NCBI GenBank assembly: GCA_947044405.1
Contig: CAMRHE010000133.1
Coordinates: 2,542,001-2,606,000 of the forward strand
Origin: Leptodactylus fallax
Lineage: Eukaryota > Chordata > Amphibia > Anura > Leptodactylidae
Length of the DNA: 64,000 bases
Reading direction: 5' to 3'
In this document: positions 34,440 through 45,274 of the stretch, one piece after another
Position numbering within the stretch: position 1 is the stretch's first letter
Layout: every line of letters starts with the position of its first letter
The notes under the pieces: model-generated
What the model saw: the letters and a program-made list of their open reading frames with translations, nothing else
Databases searched by the model: none
What the model was told of the DNA's origin: nothing
Translations under genes and position numbers: made by a program

Positions 34440-34990
34440 ATCTCCACCCCCGTCACATATCTGCAGGAATGTCTGCAGCCCTGAACGGGTTAAACCGCAG
34501 CCCCTGTGTGCGGAGTAGGAGTGGGCGTGGCCTCCGCTGCTCTCACAGCCACGTCAGCCCTCACCGCTGCCTCATCTAATAAAGTTTTAACGCTTTGAAG
34601 TCCTCGCTCAGTGTGCCGGGAGTTGTAGTTCGGGTTCTCCGCTCTGGAGGTTCCTCTCATGGGCTGCTTGGTGGGACCGAGCTGAAAGCAGGAGGTGAGA
34701 AATCCGGGGCTGCAGGTACTGTTGGAGCCGAGGGTGGTGGTGCGGGGGGCCGTGCAACGCTGCTGGTGTAAAGCCGCGTGGTGTGCATTGTACGATAGTG
34801 CTGCAGAAGTTCTGGGGGTGTAGACCTGGGGCTCCCGCTACTCAGGGGTTAATTGGACGGACTGGAAATGGCCATAACTGGGTGTCGCATAGTTTAGGGA
34901 AAGTTATTTAGTCGCGGAGTTGTGCGCCACAACCCGTCACCTCACTGCCCGCTGACAACTTTGCCGACAACCAGGTAAGTTCTCATAACA
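34440..34990 (+). promoter_or_regulatory. SMCO4: CpG-rich block, candidate SMCO4 promoter
   Basis: CpG dinucleotides are frequent and repeats are absent. Motifs: a GC/KLF box gtgggcgtgg (34521-34530), a CRE-like cacgtcag (about 34551), and a ZNF143-like site tgccgggagttgtagt (34614-34629). Two good plus-strand donors follow (34694|gtgaga and 34974|gtaagt). It lies upstream of and in line with the SMCO4 coding exon at 63.8 kb, with no other gene between. Confidence 0.5.
34600..34694 (+). other. SMCO4: Candidate noncoding first exon of SMCO4
   Basis: Sequence downstream of the ZNF143-like motif ending CAGGAG|GTGAGA. A longer version would use the perfect donor CAG|GTAAGT at 34974/34975. Start and use are inferred, not shown. 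Confidence 0.35.
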
Positions 34991-35176
34991 GAGCTCTGGT
35001 AGTCGGTGACGGGGATAGTAATATTTGTCTTACACTTATTGCTTATCCAGTGGAAAAATATTCCCATAATAACAAATACAAGTTCTTGTGGTGTCCCCCT
35101 TTAAAAATAGAAAAAGTAAAATTATCTGTTGCACTACTGGGTGACAACCAGCTGTGACCATTACTACATGTATTGC

Positions 35177-37303
35177 AGTGGTTGTCACCCAGCTGGACAG
35201 ATGAATGGTAACCAGTATGGCGGATGATGGTTGTCACCCGACTGGACGGATGTGTGGGGGACGATGGTTGTCACCCGACTGGACGGATGTGTGGGGGACG
35301 ATGGTTGTCACCCGACTGGACGGATGTGTGGGGGACGATGGTTGTCACCCGGCTGGACGGATGTGTGGGGGACGATGGTTGTCACCCGACTGGGGACGGA
35401 TGTGTGGGGGACGATGGTTGTCACCCGACTGGACGGATGTGGGGGGGGGGCCCCTGGGGTGTGGGGGACGATGGTTGTCACCCGACTGGACGGATGTGTG
35501 GGGGACGATGGTTGTCACCCGGCTGGACGGAGGTGTCCCGTGGGGAGTGGGGGGACGATGGTTGTCACCCGGCTGGACGGATGTGTGGGGGACGATGGTT
35601 GTCACCCGGCTGGACGGATGTGTGGGGACGGAGTGTGTGGGGACGATGGTTGTCACCCGGCTGGACGGATGTGTGGGGGACGATGGTTGTCACCCGGGCG
35701 GGTGTGGGGGCGGGGGGCCCCGGTGGACGGATGTGTGGGGGACGATGGTTGTCACCCGGCTGGACGGATGTGTGGGGGCGATGGTTGTCACCGCGGGCGG
35801 AGGTGGACGGATGTGTGGGGGAGGCGATGGTTGTCACCCGGCTGGACGGATGTGTGGGGGCGATGGTTGTCACCCGGCTGGACGGATGTGTGGGGGACGA
35901 TGGTTGTCACCCGGCTGGACGGATGTGTGGGGGACGATGGTTGTCACCCGGCTGGACGGATGTGTGGGGGACGATGGTTGTCACCCGGCTGGACGGATGT
36001 GTGGGGGGCGATGGTTGTCACCCGGCTGGACGGATGTGTGGGGGACGATGGTTGTCACCCGGCTGGACGGATGTGTGGGGGGACGATGGTTGTCACCCGG
36101 CTGGACGGATGTGGGGGGGGGGGTGTGTGGGGGACGATGGTTGTCACCCGGCTGGACGGATGTGTGGGGGACGATGGTTGTCACCCGGCTGGACGGATGT
36201 GTGGGGGACGATGGTTGTCACCCGGCTGGACGGATGTGTGGGGGACGATGGTTGTCACCCGGCTGGACGGATGTGTGGGGGACGATGGTTGTCACCCGGC
36301 TGGACGGATGTGTGGGGGACGATGGTTGTCACCCGGCTGGACGGATGTGTGGGGGACGATGGTTGTCACCCGACTGGACGGATGTGTGGGGGACGATGGT
36401 TGTCACCCGACTGGACGGATGTGTGGGGGACGATGGTTGTCACCCGACTGGACGGATGGTGGGACGATGGTCAACCAATATGGCGGATGATGGTTGTCAC
36501 CCGACTGGACAGATGTGTGGGGGGACGATGGTTGTCACCCGGCTGGACAGATGAATGGTAACCAATATGGCGGACGATGGTTGTCACCCGGCTGGACAGA
36601 TGTATGGCGGACGATGGTTGTCACCCGGCTGGACAGATGTATGGCGGACGATGGTTGTCACCCGGCTGGACAGATGTATGGCGGACGATGGTTGTCACCC
36701 GGCTGGACAGATGTATGGCGGACGATGGTTGTCACCCGGCTGGACAGATGTATGGCGGACGATGGTTGTCACCCGGCTGGACAGATGTATGGCGGATGAT
36801 GGTTGTCACCCGGCTGGACAGATGTATGGCGGATGATGGTTGTCACCCGGCTGGACATATGAATGGTGTCCATTATGGAGGACTATGGTTGTCACCCGAC
36901 TGGACAGATGAATGGCAGACGGTGGTTGTCATCCAGCTGGATAGATGTATTGGGGTTGGTAGTTGTCACCTGGCTAGACAAATGAATGACAGCCAGTTTG
37001 CTGCACGGCAGTAGTCATCCAGCTGGACTTATGAATGGTGTCCAGTATGGTGGATGATGGTTGTCACCCAGCTGGACGTCTGTGTGGCAGACGATGGTTG
37101 TCACCTGGCTCGACATAGGAATGGCAGACGGTGGTTGTCATCCAGCTGGGTAGATGTTTTGGGGTCGGTGGTTGTCATCCAGCTGGGTAGATGGATTGGG
37201 GTCGGTGGTTGTCATCCAGCTGGGTACATGTATTGGGGTTGGTGGTTGTCACCTGGCTGGACAAATGAATGACAGCCAGTTTGCTGCACGGCAGTAGTCA
37301 TCC
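35177..37303. repeat. 37-bp VNTR, roughly 57 copies
   Basis: Unit gatggttgtcacccggctgg plus acggatgtgtgggggac, period 37. The first ~1.3 kb is nearly uniform with a few G-run expansions and small insertions. 36550-36850 uses acagatgtatggcggac, and 36850-37303 is more diverged. Since 37 is not a multiple of 3 and no unit has a stop in any plus frame, all three plus frames stay open for over 1.2 kb. These are artefacts, not a gene. Confidence 0.95.
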
Positions 37304-37308
37304 AGCTG

Positions 37309-37887
37309 TGTGAAAGATCCTCAGTGCGCCAACACCGCTTTGGCTCACACCTGAGTCTTCTCTCATATAAAACCACACTCACCGCCAGTGAGTGTCGGGT
37401 TTACCAGATAAATACAAGACAAGCCTTCTAAATTTTATATATTTATTAACCCCTAAATGGGTCGGTATTAACATCTAACACATGCAGTTCAGAACAGATA
37501 TGCAGATATATACAAGCATTAACAGTTACTAGTTACAAGATACAGTACTTAAAATAAAAGGGAATAAAAGTGAAATGATTACTTTACCACGCATCTCCTT
37601 GATGTGGCTCTATAGTCCAACACTCACACACAGCATGTGGAGATAACCAGTGGAGGCTTCTTGGTATGTGGCATCAATACAATAATCCAGCCTACATGCT
37701 CTCATCACAGTCTCTCAATAAACTCTTGTAGTCTCAGCACAGTCTCCATAGCATAAACTCCATAGCATCATCTCCCCCCACAGACCTCTTACCTCATCTT
37801 TTATACCCTTTATGCCACCTCCCAGAATGAGGTCATCGGCGGCAGCAAGTCTGATTGAATAATGCATATTTAAGCAGAATCATCACA
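37309..37887 (-). mobile_element. Solo LTR of an LTR retroelement
   Basis: 579 bp bounded by TGTGA...TCACA, with agctg duplicated on both sides (37304-37308 and 37888-37892), a 5-bp target duplication. Read on the minus strand it has a TATA box (gggtataaaagatg) and later an aataaa signal, in the order expected for U3-R-U5. No internal gag/pol remains, so it is a recombined solo LTR. Family (Ty3-type or endogenous retrovirus) is not determined. It interrupts the VNTR, which resumes for about 55 bp. Confidence 0.82.
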
Positions 37888-37947
37888 AGCTGGACTTATG
37901 AATGGTGTCCAGTATGGCGGATGATGGTTGTCACCCGGCTGGACAGA
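37888..37947. repeat. VNTR remnant beyond the LTR
   Basis: agctggacttatgaatggtg, then gcggatgatggttgtcaccc: about 1.5 units continuing the array after the insertion. Confidence 0.9.
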
Positions 37948-38684
37948 ATTTGCCTAGTCATTGCAATCATTCTGATCCCTTGTCTAGTTTAGAATTTGTC
38001 ATATATTGAAATTCTGGGTGTCAACTTTGTCATATTGGTTGTCACTCAACTCTCCCGCCAACTACATTATTCGGTACAGAAGCATACTGTGAAAAACCAC
38101 AGGCAGCGTCTATAGATCCGTATACGTCACAGGCATCTAAGGACGTGTTCACACAGCAGTATTTGGGGAGGAATTTGAAACAATCTTCCACCTCTTCAAA
38201 AAAACAGCCGGAATCTTCCTCTCATTGTCTTCTATGCGAGGAGTGACGGACGCTTCACTTTATGGCGTGCTGGAAAAAACATCATCCTGCTCGATCCTGC
38301 CGCTGTTTCTGTGATGGAATCACCCCAGAAGCCGTGATGCGACGGTCATCCTGATTCGCCACATTGTATAGAGGCTGATCGGGTATTACAAAAACGTGAC
38401 ATTTTTTTGAAATTGCAGCAATAATATTTTTCTGTAATGTGCGGATGGGATTAGCCAGAAGCCCATACACTTTGCAGGTACTGTAAAAACGCTGTGGCCA
38501 ACTCGCAGCATTTTCGCAACGTGATGCCCCCGGCTTTAAAGGGGTATTCCATATGGTATGTGGAGGGGGGGAATCCAGCGTATCGGCCCTGGATTCAGGG
38601 AAGGGGGGGGGGAGTTGGCTGCTTCATTATAGTCAGTGGGGAAAAATTAGGACGGAAAAGTGAGTTTTCCCATCCTTTGTGGTA
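37948..38684. other. Non-coding, repeat fragments
   Basis: About 38140-38290 (tgttcacacagcagtatttg ...) and 38380-38530 (gatgggattagccagaagcc ...) are MITE fragments. No exon recognised. Confidence 0.4.
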
Positions 38685-39262
38685 TTTAAAGGATTTTTCC
38701 AGATTTATCTATTGAAGACCTATCCTTAGGCTAGGTTGTCAGCTGAAGATCGGGGGGTATGACAGCTGGGACACTCCAATGTTTGGTGGAGCACATGGGC
38801 CATACAATGTATAGTGGCTGTGATGGGTATTGCAGCTCAGCCCATTCACTTGAATGGGACTGAGCTACGAACAGGCCATGTGACTGATGAAGGTGATGAC
38901 ACTTCAAACAGCTGAACTGCGGGAGTCCCGGTTGTCGGATCCATGCTGATCCTCAGTCAGTGGCCTATGTTAAGGATAGGCCATCAATTAACAAAGCCTG
39001 GAAGATCCCTTTAAAAGGATTGTCACATGATCAACACTTATTACCTATCCACTGGGACCCCGACTAATCACAAGAGTGGGGGCTCCCGTGTCCCTTGTTT
39101 TTATGGATCAGTGGTCCGTATACACGTCAATATCTATGGGACTGATGGAGATAGCCTAGTACGTAGACTTTGAATGGAGCGGCGACATATATGTGGACGC
39201 AGGACCCTCAATCCCATGAATATTGGGGTCCCAGAGATCAGATAGGTGACAACGCCTTTAAT
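38685..39262. repeat. Two 'tcatcaat' family MITEs in series
   Basis: The first copy, 38685-39014, has the familiar tattgcagctcagcccattc and cagctgaactgcggg segments. The second, 39011-39262, is a related but different element (ccactgggaccccgactaat). Confidence 0.55.
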
Positions 39263-40855
39263 ATCGGGCTCTCACACAGAATGAAGCCAGGTTTGGCTGC
39301 TGTATACAGATCTATACTCCTAATACAAGCTGTATAAATACACTTGCAGTTTTTGATAGCGCCACTCCTGTCCACTGGTGGTGTCTGGTACTGCAGCCTG
39401 GCTCCATTACTACTCTTTTGTCCATACAAAGTTTAGACCTTAGGAAATGTTCATTTTATTTACCTCTTATGTCACATCAGGCAGGGAAGGAGTTAAACCC
39501 GCAGTCCTTCAGCCCATTATACTGCACGTCTTAGTCACGTCTTGTGATGTGCTGCCTGTCAGTGCGACGCTGTATACAACCGTATGGTGTAAGTGTATAT
39601 ACTGTACAGAGAATAATAGAGCATGAACAACAGGGCATTGAGTTGGCGGCGTATATGACTATGGAGCTGCGTCAGGGGGCGCAAGGGCATCGCATGGCGA
39701 GGGAGCGCTGTATTGCCTGGCCTCAGATGTACTAGTCGTATCCTGACAGCTGCTATGTGCAGGGCTAAGGCTGTGTTCACACACAGTGCTTTTTCTTTCA
39801 GCTAATTTCATGAAAAGGCCGTGGTTGGGTGAAGCTTTGTGTGTGAATAGGGTCTTCCGGGTGTGGATCCAGTAGGTGGCGCGGCCTCGGCTCAGCTGTG
39901 CCGTTTGGTGGGCGAGCACCAAAATTTAAGCAAATGTTTACAGCTCCTAGGCGGACCATGTAGCCTGATACTGCCATCGTGTCTAACTCCTCATGTCCCC
40001 TACGTATTGCTAACCTACAGGGAAGATGGAAGTATGACCGACTGCACACAGTTTGTTTGTAGTCTGTAACCATGGAGACACATTGCTCTGTGTAGGAGCT
40101 GCAGACACAAAACGGTAGGAGATTTTTAAGCAAGATTTTTTACAATGTTGCTCCTTTTTTGATACATTATCGTTCTAAAAAATTTTTTTGCAAAAGTCTA
40201 CACACCCTTTAACTCTCTTTAACGCTGTAAGGTTACGTGTCCTATTGTTCGCATCTTGCAGGACTTGGCAGATTCGCCGTTCCGGATACACAGCATGTGA
40301 TCTGTAGGTTTACTCCACGTTTGATAATTTTGGCAGGTAGAGCAGTGGCAGGAAAAATACCCGGCGTCGTCCCATCCATCTGTAGCCGCGCGCTGTCTGT
40401 ATCCAGATTTAAAGGGATTTATTACTTTGTGTAATTGGTGAAGTTACAGATTGATAGGATCGCTCTCGGAGATAAATTACCGCTCTATTTTTATCTTCTA
40501 CTTTGATTCATCTTTGAGTCAGCAGCGCGAGCACAATATGAGCGAATCCAGGGAGGGAAACATTTCCCTTAAAGTGCTCAGTGACATCTAAAGAGTAAGG
40601 TCCCGTTCACACAGATGCAGTTATGGTCAGCATATGGATCCATTGATTTCTATGGCCCTATAGACCTGGCTGTAGTTTTCGTGGATTAGAGTCCAGAGAA
40701 GTGAGCCACGGAATCTGGAGCAGGATCTATCCCGGTCCATTTTTGGGGCTCGTTCAAGTGTATGGGTCACCGATGGCACACAGATGTTAGTCCATATGCC
40801 ATTGGTTCTGTTTGTACGGACCCATACACTATATACGGTTGTGTGCATGTAGCCT
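39263..40855. other. Presumed SMCO4 intron, partly unique
   Basis: 39998-40110 is a half copy of the 25370-25555 inverted repeat (gtctgtaaccatggagac). 40230-40560 is free of recognisable repeats and could be single-copy conserved sequence. 40595-40855 is a MITE (ggtcccgttcacacagatg ... gtgtgcatgtagcctta). No exon seen. Confidence 0.4.
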
Positions 40856-41061
40856 TAAAGGGGTATTCAGGGACCGTTAAATCTATGGCCTTATCCTCCA
40901 GGATTATAAAAACATGGCCGCTTTCTTCCATAAACAGCGCCACATCTGTCCTTGTAATGAAAGGAACAGAAGTGCAATACCACAAACAACCTGTAGACAG
41001 ATGTGGTGCTGTTTTTGCAAGAAAGCAGCCATGGTATTGTAATCTTGATAAACCCCTTTAA
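40856..41061. repeat. Palindromic MITE (aaaggggtattcagg ends)
   Basis: Left ttaaaggggtattcagggac and right ataaacccctttaag, with inner pairs aaacatggccgctttctt / aagaaagcagccatgg and gcgccacatctgtc / gacagatgtggtgc. Confidence 0.75.
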
Positions 41062-41097
41062 GCATTTGGCCAGCAGCTCTGGAAGGTGTATGGCCGC

Positions 41098-41640
41098 CTC
41101 TAGGTTAGGAATACACGGTGACTTTGGCCGCACCCCAAAGAGCGCCATGTCGCTGTACGACTCTCTCACTCATGTTACTGAATGGAGTTGCATTATGACC
41201 CCGAGGGTTCTGTGACAGCGACTTCTACTCGTAAAAAAGTCAAACATTGTTCAACATTTTGCGATGGTCGCAGCGCCCTCGGGTCACCGTGCAACTCCAT
41301 TCAGTAACATGGGTGAAAGAGTTGCCAAGCAACACGTCGATCTTTGTTTACGGACCAAAGTTGCTGCATGGCCCTAGCCTTATAATCAGTGGGGTCTGAC
41401 TCTCAGAAACCCTACTGATCTGCTCCATTAAATGGGTGTAGTGTTTATCCAGGCACAGCTCCATACATATGGATGTGGCCATGCCTGGTACTGCAGGACA
41501 GTCCTATTTAAGTGAAGATGATGTGCCTAGATACGTCGGTACAGCTCGGTGGGCCCTTCATTTGACTGGTCAGAGAGTTTCCGGAGTTGGACCCCAACAT
41601 TCGTATGGATAGGCCATCAATATTCTAGTCTTGGAAATTC
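41098..41640. repeat. Two MITEs side by side
   Basis: About 41098-41380 has inverted ggagttgcattatgacc/ggtcaccgtgcaactcc and gtgactttggccgc/accaaagttgc pairs and ends ggccctagcctta. About 41385-41640 is a 'tcatcaat' family copy (ggataggccatcaatattct). Confidence 0.6.
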
Positions 41641-42500
41641 ATATCCATAAAGTTATCAGTGTTGGATCAGTGGGGATCGGAGTGCTGGCATAAGTTATAC
41701 CCTAATGTGCACATTACAGTAATACACACCATACCGTTCTTATATAGGTCACTGGTCGGTGCACTGGGGGCGGGCCTGAGCTCCTGAAGCACTGATCTTG
41801 CTGCTCAAGTAGTATGGATGATGTCATAGAAGTGGGAGGATCGTATCTCACTGCACAGGGTGCTGCAGGCAGGTGGTGGTAGGAGTCTGAGTGGCAAGAG
41901 TAGTGCTCCAGGGAGCTGAAGGCCCGCCCCCAGTGCACCAACTGCCTCATTTGTATAAGGCGCTCTTTTATCTGTTAAAGGTTTTAGGGTTAGGGGTACA
42001 AATATAATACAGAGGTCTCTAGTCCAAGGAGTAGAGGACTGTCCACCTTTTGGATTTCAATGCGTCCGTAATCACAAGCCCATTATCCATACTGTTCAGA
42101 GAAGTTGGCGCCATCATGCGACTTTTACACAATCTTCCTACTGACTTCTATAACAAGACTGTATACTGAGCTTTGCTGGGTCTGTATTCTCTCCATATCC
42201 ACCATCTTAATGTAGTTTACCATGCGGCGTACTCCGACTTACCTGGCCACTTCAGCACTTGTACGTTTTGCCTTGGACCCTGCGGTATCTGCCGGTCACA
42301 GCCGTCTCTGGCTTGTTGGAGCAGTAAATTACATTGCGTCGGCTTTTCAATTTAACCTTGATATTTAGTTGTTTTTTTTGTGTTTTCGGCTTTTTGTTTA
42401 TTGGTTCTGGGCTGCGATCCCAGCGCTTATAAACTTATCTCCTGTATCTGCGGCCTTAGCACTTGGGTACGTGCAGTGTGGGTTTTTTTTTTTTTATGCA
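41641..42500. other. Presumed intron with one hairpin
   Basis: 41757-41940 is an inverted repeat whose tips ggtgcactgggggcgggcc and ggcccgcccccagtgcacc are exact reverse complements. The rest is unremarkable. Confidence 0.55.
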
Positions 42501-42740
42501 GGACCATCCATTAGATTGAAATGCGGCAGAATTGGAGAATTGTATTAAGCGGCGGTGGCATCAGCCAGTTGGCATCGGATCTCCACATGTGGCCAGAAAC
42601 AAGAGGCTGATGGCGGTTAATTATCTGGATGATTCATTAGCGGCCACGTCTTTAATTGCTGGAAGATGGATGCAATTATCTGGCGTGAGATTGCTGGGAT
42701 GGTACAGCGCTCCGCGCCGCCGAATCCTGTCCTGAACTCC
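42501..42740. promoter_or_regulatory. Candidate conserved noncoding element
   Basis: Repeat-free stretch with three spaced homeodomain-type cores (ggttaattatctgg, tctttaattgctgg, tgcaattatctgg). No open frame of note. Suggested only by composition and lack of repeats. Confidence 0.3.
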
Positions 42741-43269
42741 AACAGGGACATATGATGTTTACTGCGGCCAGATCCAGCTTCTGCCCTTTAAGGGGTCAGG
42801 GTGGTGTGGTGCCCATTATATGTACTGTATATGAACAACGACCTTTTATAAATCAGGTTTTTACTAAAAAAAATAACCCTTTCCATTTATTTCTGATGGA
42901 CACACATTAGGCTGGCGTCTTGTTTTCTGCAGCTTGAGTCATCTCATGAATCTGTATTACTGAAGGATAAGGCAGGCTGTATGGGGCCCCCTGGTCATGG
43001 AGGAGAGGGGCTGTACTCCCTCACTTACAGGTGACTGGGTGCACTGCATCCAAACGGTGGGAAAAATGCCTACTTGCTGTCCTTTTGGATAGGTCATCAG
43101 TTGAAGATTAGTGGGGGGACCGGGACCCCTGCAGTTCAGCTGTTTCATCAGTCATGTGGACTGTTTGCAGCTCTATCTCATTTAAGTGCTTGGCGCTGAA
43201 CTGCATTACCAAGCACAACCACTGTACAATATATGGCGCTGTTTGGTTTTCATTGAAGAGGCCGCATCG
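42741..43269. other. Presumed intron with a 'tcatcaat' MITE
   Basis: 43077-43262 carries the family landmarks (gataggtcatcagttgaaga, tgcattaccaagcacaacc). Otherwise nothing. Confidence 0.45.
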
Positions 43270-43372
43270 TAGGGCTGGGAGATTCATCAAAAAATAACCA
43301 GAACCAATTGTCAACCAGGATAACTGACGTGATTTTGTTCACGTTGTTTATTCCGGATTGGTTATTACGATA

Positions 43373-44786
43373 CAGTGGGGAAAAAAAGTATTTAGTCAGC
43401 CACCAATTGTGCAAGTTCTCCCACTTAATAAGATGAGGCCGGCCTGTAATTGTCATCATAGGTAGACCTCAACTATGAGAGACAAAATGAGAAAACTAAT
43501 CCAGAAAATCACATTGTCTGATTTTTTAAGAATTTATTTGCAAATTATGGTGGAAAATAAGTATTTGGTCAATAAGAAAAGTTCATCTCAATACTTTGTT
43601 ATATATCCTTTGTTGGCAATGACAGAGGTGAAACGTTTTCTGTAAGTCTTCACAAGGTTGGCACACACTGTTGCTGGTATGTTGGCCCATTCCTCCATGC
43701 AGATCTCCTCTAGAGCAGGGATGTTTTGGGGCTGTCGCTGGGCAACATGGACTTTCAACTCCCTGCAGAGGTTTTCTATGGGGTTGAGATCTGGAGACTG
43801 GCTAGGCCACTCCAGGACCTTGAAATGCTTCTTATGAAGCCGCTCCTTCGTTGCCCTGGCGGTGTGCTTGGGATCATTGTCATGCTGAAAGACCCAGCCA
43901 CGTTTCATCTTCAATGCCCTTGCTGATGGAAGGAGATTTGCACTCAAAATCTCACGATACATGGCCCCATTCATTCTTTCATGTACACGGATCAGTCGTC
44001 CTGGTCCCTTTGCAGAGAAACAGCCCCAAAGCATGATGTTGCCACCCCCATGCTTCACAGTAGGTATGGTGTTCTCTGGATGCAACTCAGCATTCACTCT
44101 CCTCCAAACACCACGAGTTGTGTTTCTACCAAACAGTTCTACTTTGGTTTCATCTGACCATATGACATTCTCCCAATACTCTTCTGGAACATCCAAATGC
44201 TCTCTAGCAGACTTCAGACGGGCCCGGATATGTACTGGCTTAAGCAGGGGGACACGTCTGGCACTGCAGGATCTGAGTCCCTGGCGGCGTAGTGTGTTAC
44301 TGACGGTAGCCTTTGTTACGTTAGTCCCAGCTTTCTGCAGGTCAGTCACTAGGTCCCCCCATGTGGTTCTGGGATTTTTGCTCACCGTTCTTGTGAACAT
44401 TTTGACCCCACAGGGTGAGATCTTGCGTGGAGCCCCTGATGGAGGGAGATTATCAGTGGTCTTGTATGTCTCCCATTTTCTAATTATTGCTCCCACAGAT
44501 GATTTCTTCACACCAAGCTGCTTGCCTATTGCAGATTCAGTCTTCCCAGCCTGGTGCAGGTCTACCACTTTGTTTCTGGTCCTTCCACAGCTCTTTGGTC
44601 TTCACCATAGTGGAGTTTGGAGTGTGACTGTCTGAGGTTGTGGACAGGTGTCTTTTATACTGATAACAATGTCACACAGGAGCCATTACTACAGGTAATG
44701 AGTGGAGGACAGAGGAGCCTCTTAAAGAAGAAGTTACAGGTCTGTGAGAGACAGAAATCTTGCTTGTTTGTAGGTGACCAAATACT
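43373..44786 (-). mobile_element. Tc1-like transposon, right end truncated
   Basis: Starts after a TA with CAGTGGGGAAAAAAAGTATT, a well-known Tc1 terminus. On the other side the sequence reaches gtgaccaaatactta and is cut there by the next element, so one inverted repeat is missing. Confidence 0.88.
43588..44608 (-). pseudogene. Tc1-like transposase, DD34E, near-intact
   Basis: A 326-residue frame (44565-43588 region) is open to the natural end (...[10 protein letters not shown]). It contains the helix-turn-helix ([19 protein letters not shown]), a GAPRKIS linker and all three acidic residues: D139 (WSDETK), D230 (QHDNDPKH) and E265 (NPIENL), 34 residues apart for the last two. The natural start ATG lies at 44608 (MVKTKEL), but the frame shifts within the next ~35 nt, so the N-terminal ~20 residues are out of frame with the rest. 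The conserved Trp after NPIENL is a Cys here. Probably inactive. Confidence 0.9.
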
Positions 44787-44788
44787 TA

Positions 44789-45020
44789 CAGTACAGACCA
44801 AAAGTTTGGACACACCTTCTCATTCCAAGAGTTTTCTGTATTTTCATGACTATAAAAATTGTAGATTCACACTGAAGGCATCAAAACTATGAATTAACAC
44901 ATGTGGAATTATATACTTAACAAAAAAGTGTGAAACAACTGAAAATATGTCTTATATTCTAGGTTCTTCAAAGTAGCCACCTTTTGCTTTGATTACTGCT
45001 TTGCACACTCTTGGCATTCT
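44789..45020 (-). mobile_element. Fragment of a second Tc1-like family
   Basis: After TA (44787-44788) it starts CAGTACAGACCAAAAGTTTG, the terminus of a different Tc1 family, and runs through its untranslated end into a few antisense transposase codons (caaagtagccaccttttgct) before breaking off. It landed in the neighbouring Tc1 and is truncated. Confidence 0.8.
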
Positions 45021-45274
45021 CACGCTGTTTGTTTGTCACCCCCCTTCTGTAAAGAGACCCCACAGTATAATAATAGCAGTTCTGGTTTGGCCTTGTTCAG
45101 TCCAAACTAAACTGCAGGGTGAATCCTGTGAGATAAATGTCGCGAGGTGCAACTAACACATACTAATACTGTGGTTTCAAAGGACGTGACCTAAATAATC
45201 GCCATTAACCGTAATCTAGGTAAAATGCCCAATTAATCGTGACTTTGCTTTTAGGTCATAATTGCCCAGCCCTA

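Larger units (their letters stand above)
43270..45274. mobile_element. hAT-like host element interrupted by Tc1 elements
   Basis: Left end tagggctgggagattcatc and right end taattgcccagcccta are inverted. Flanks ccgcatcg (43262-43269) and ccccatcg (45275-45282) agree at 7 of 8 positions, which fits an aged hAT-type duplication. Left remnant 43270-43372 and right remnant about 45170-45274 match the unsplit relative at 8411-8722. Everything between was added later. Confidence 0.7.

Noticed and set aside
35205..36554. 449-residue open frame rich in Gly, Asp and Trp
   Set aside because: Translation of the 37-bp VNTR; equally open in two other frames.
43961..44635. 224-residue plus-strand open frame
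   Set aside because: Opposite-strand shadow of the Tc1-like transposase, which has all family motifs on the minus strand.
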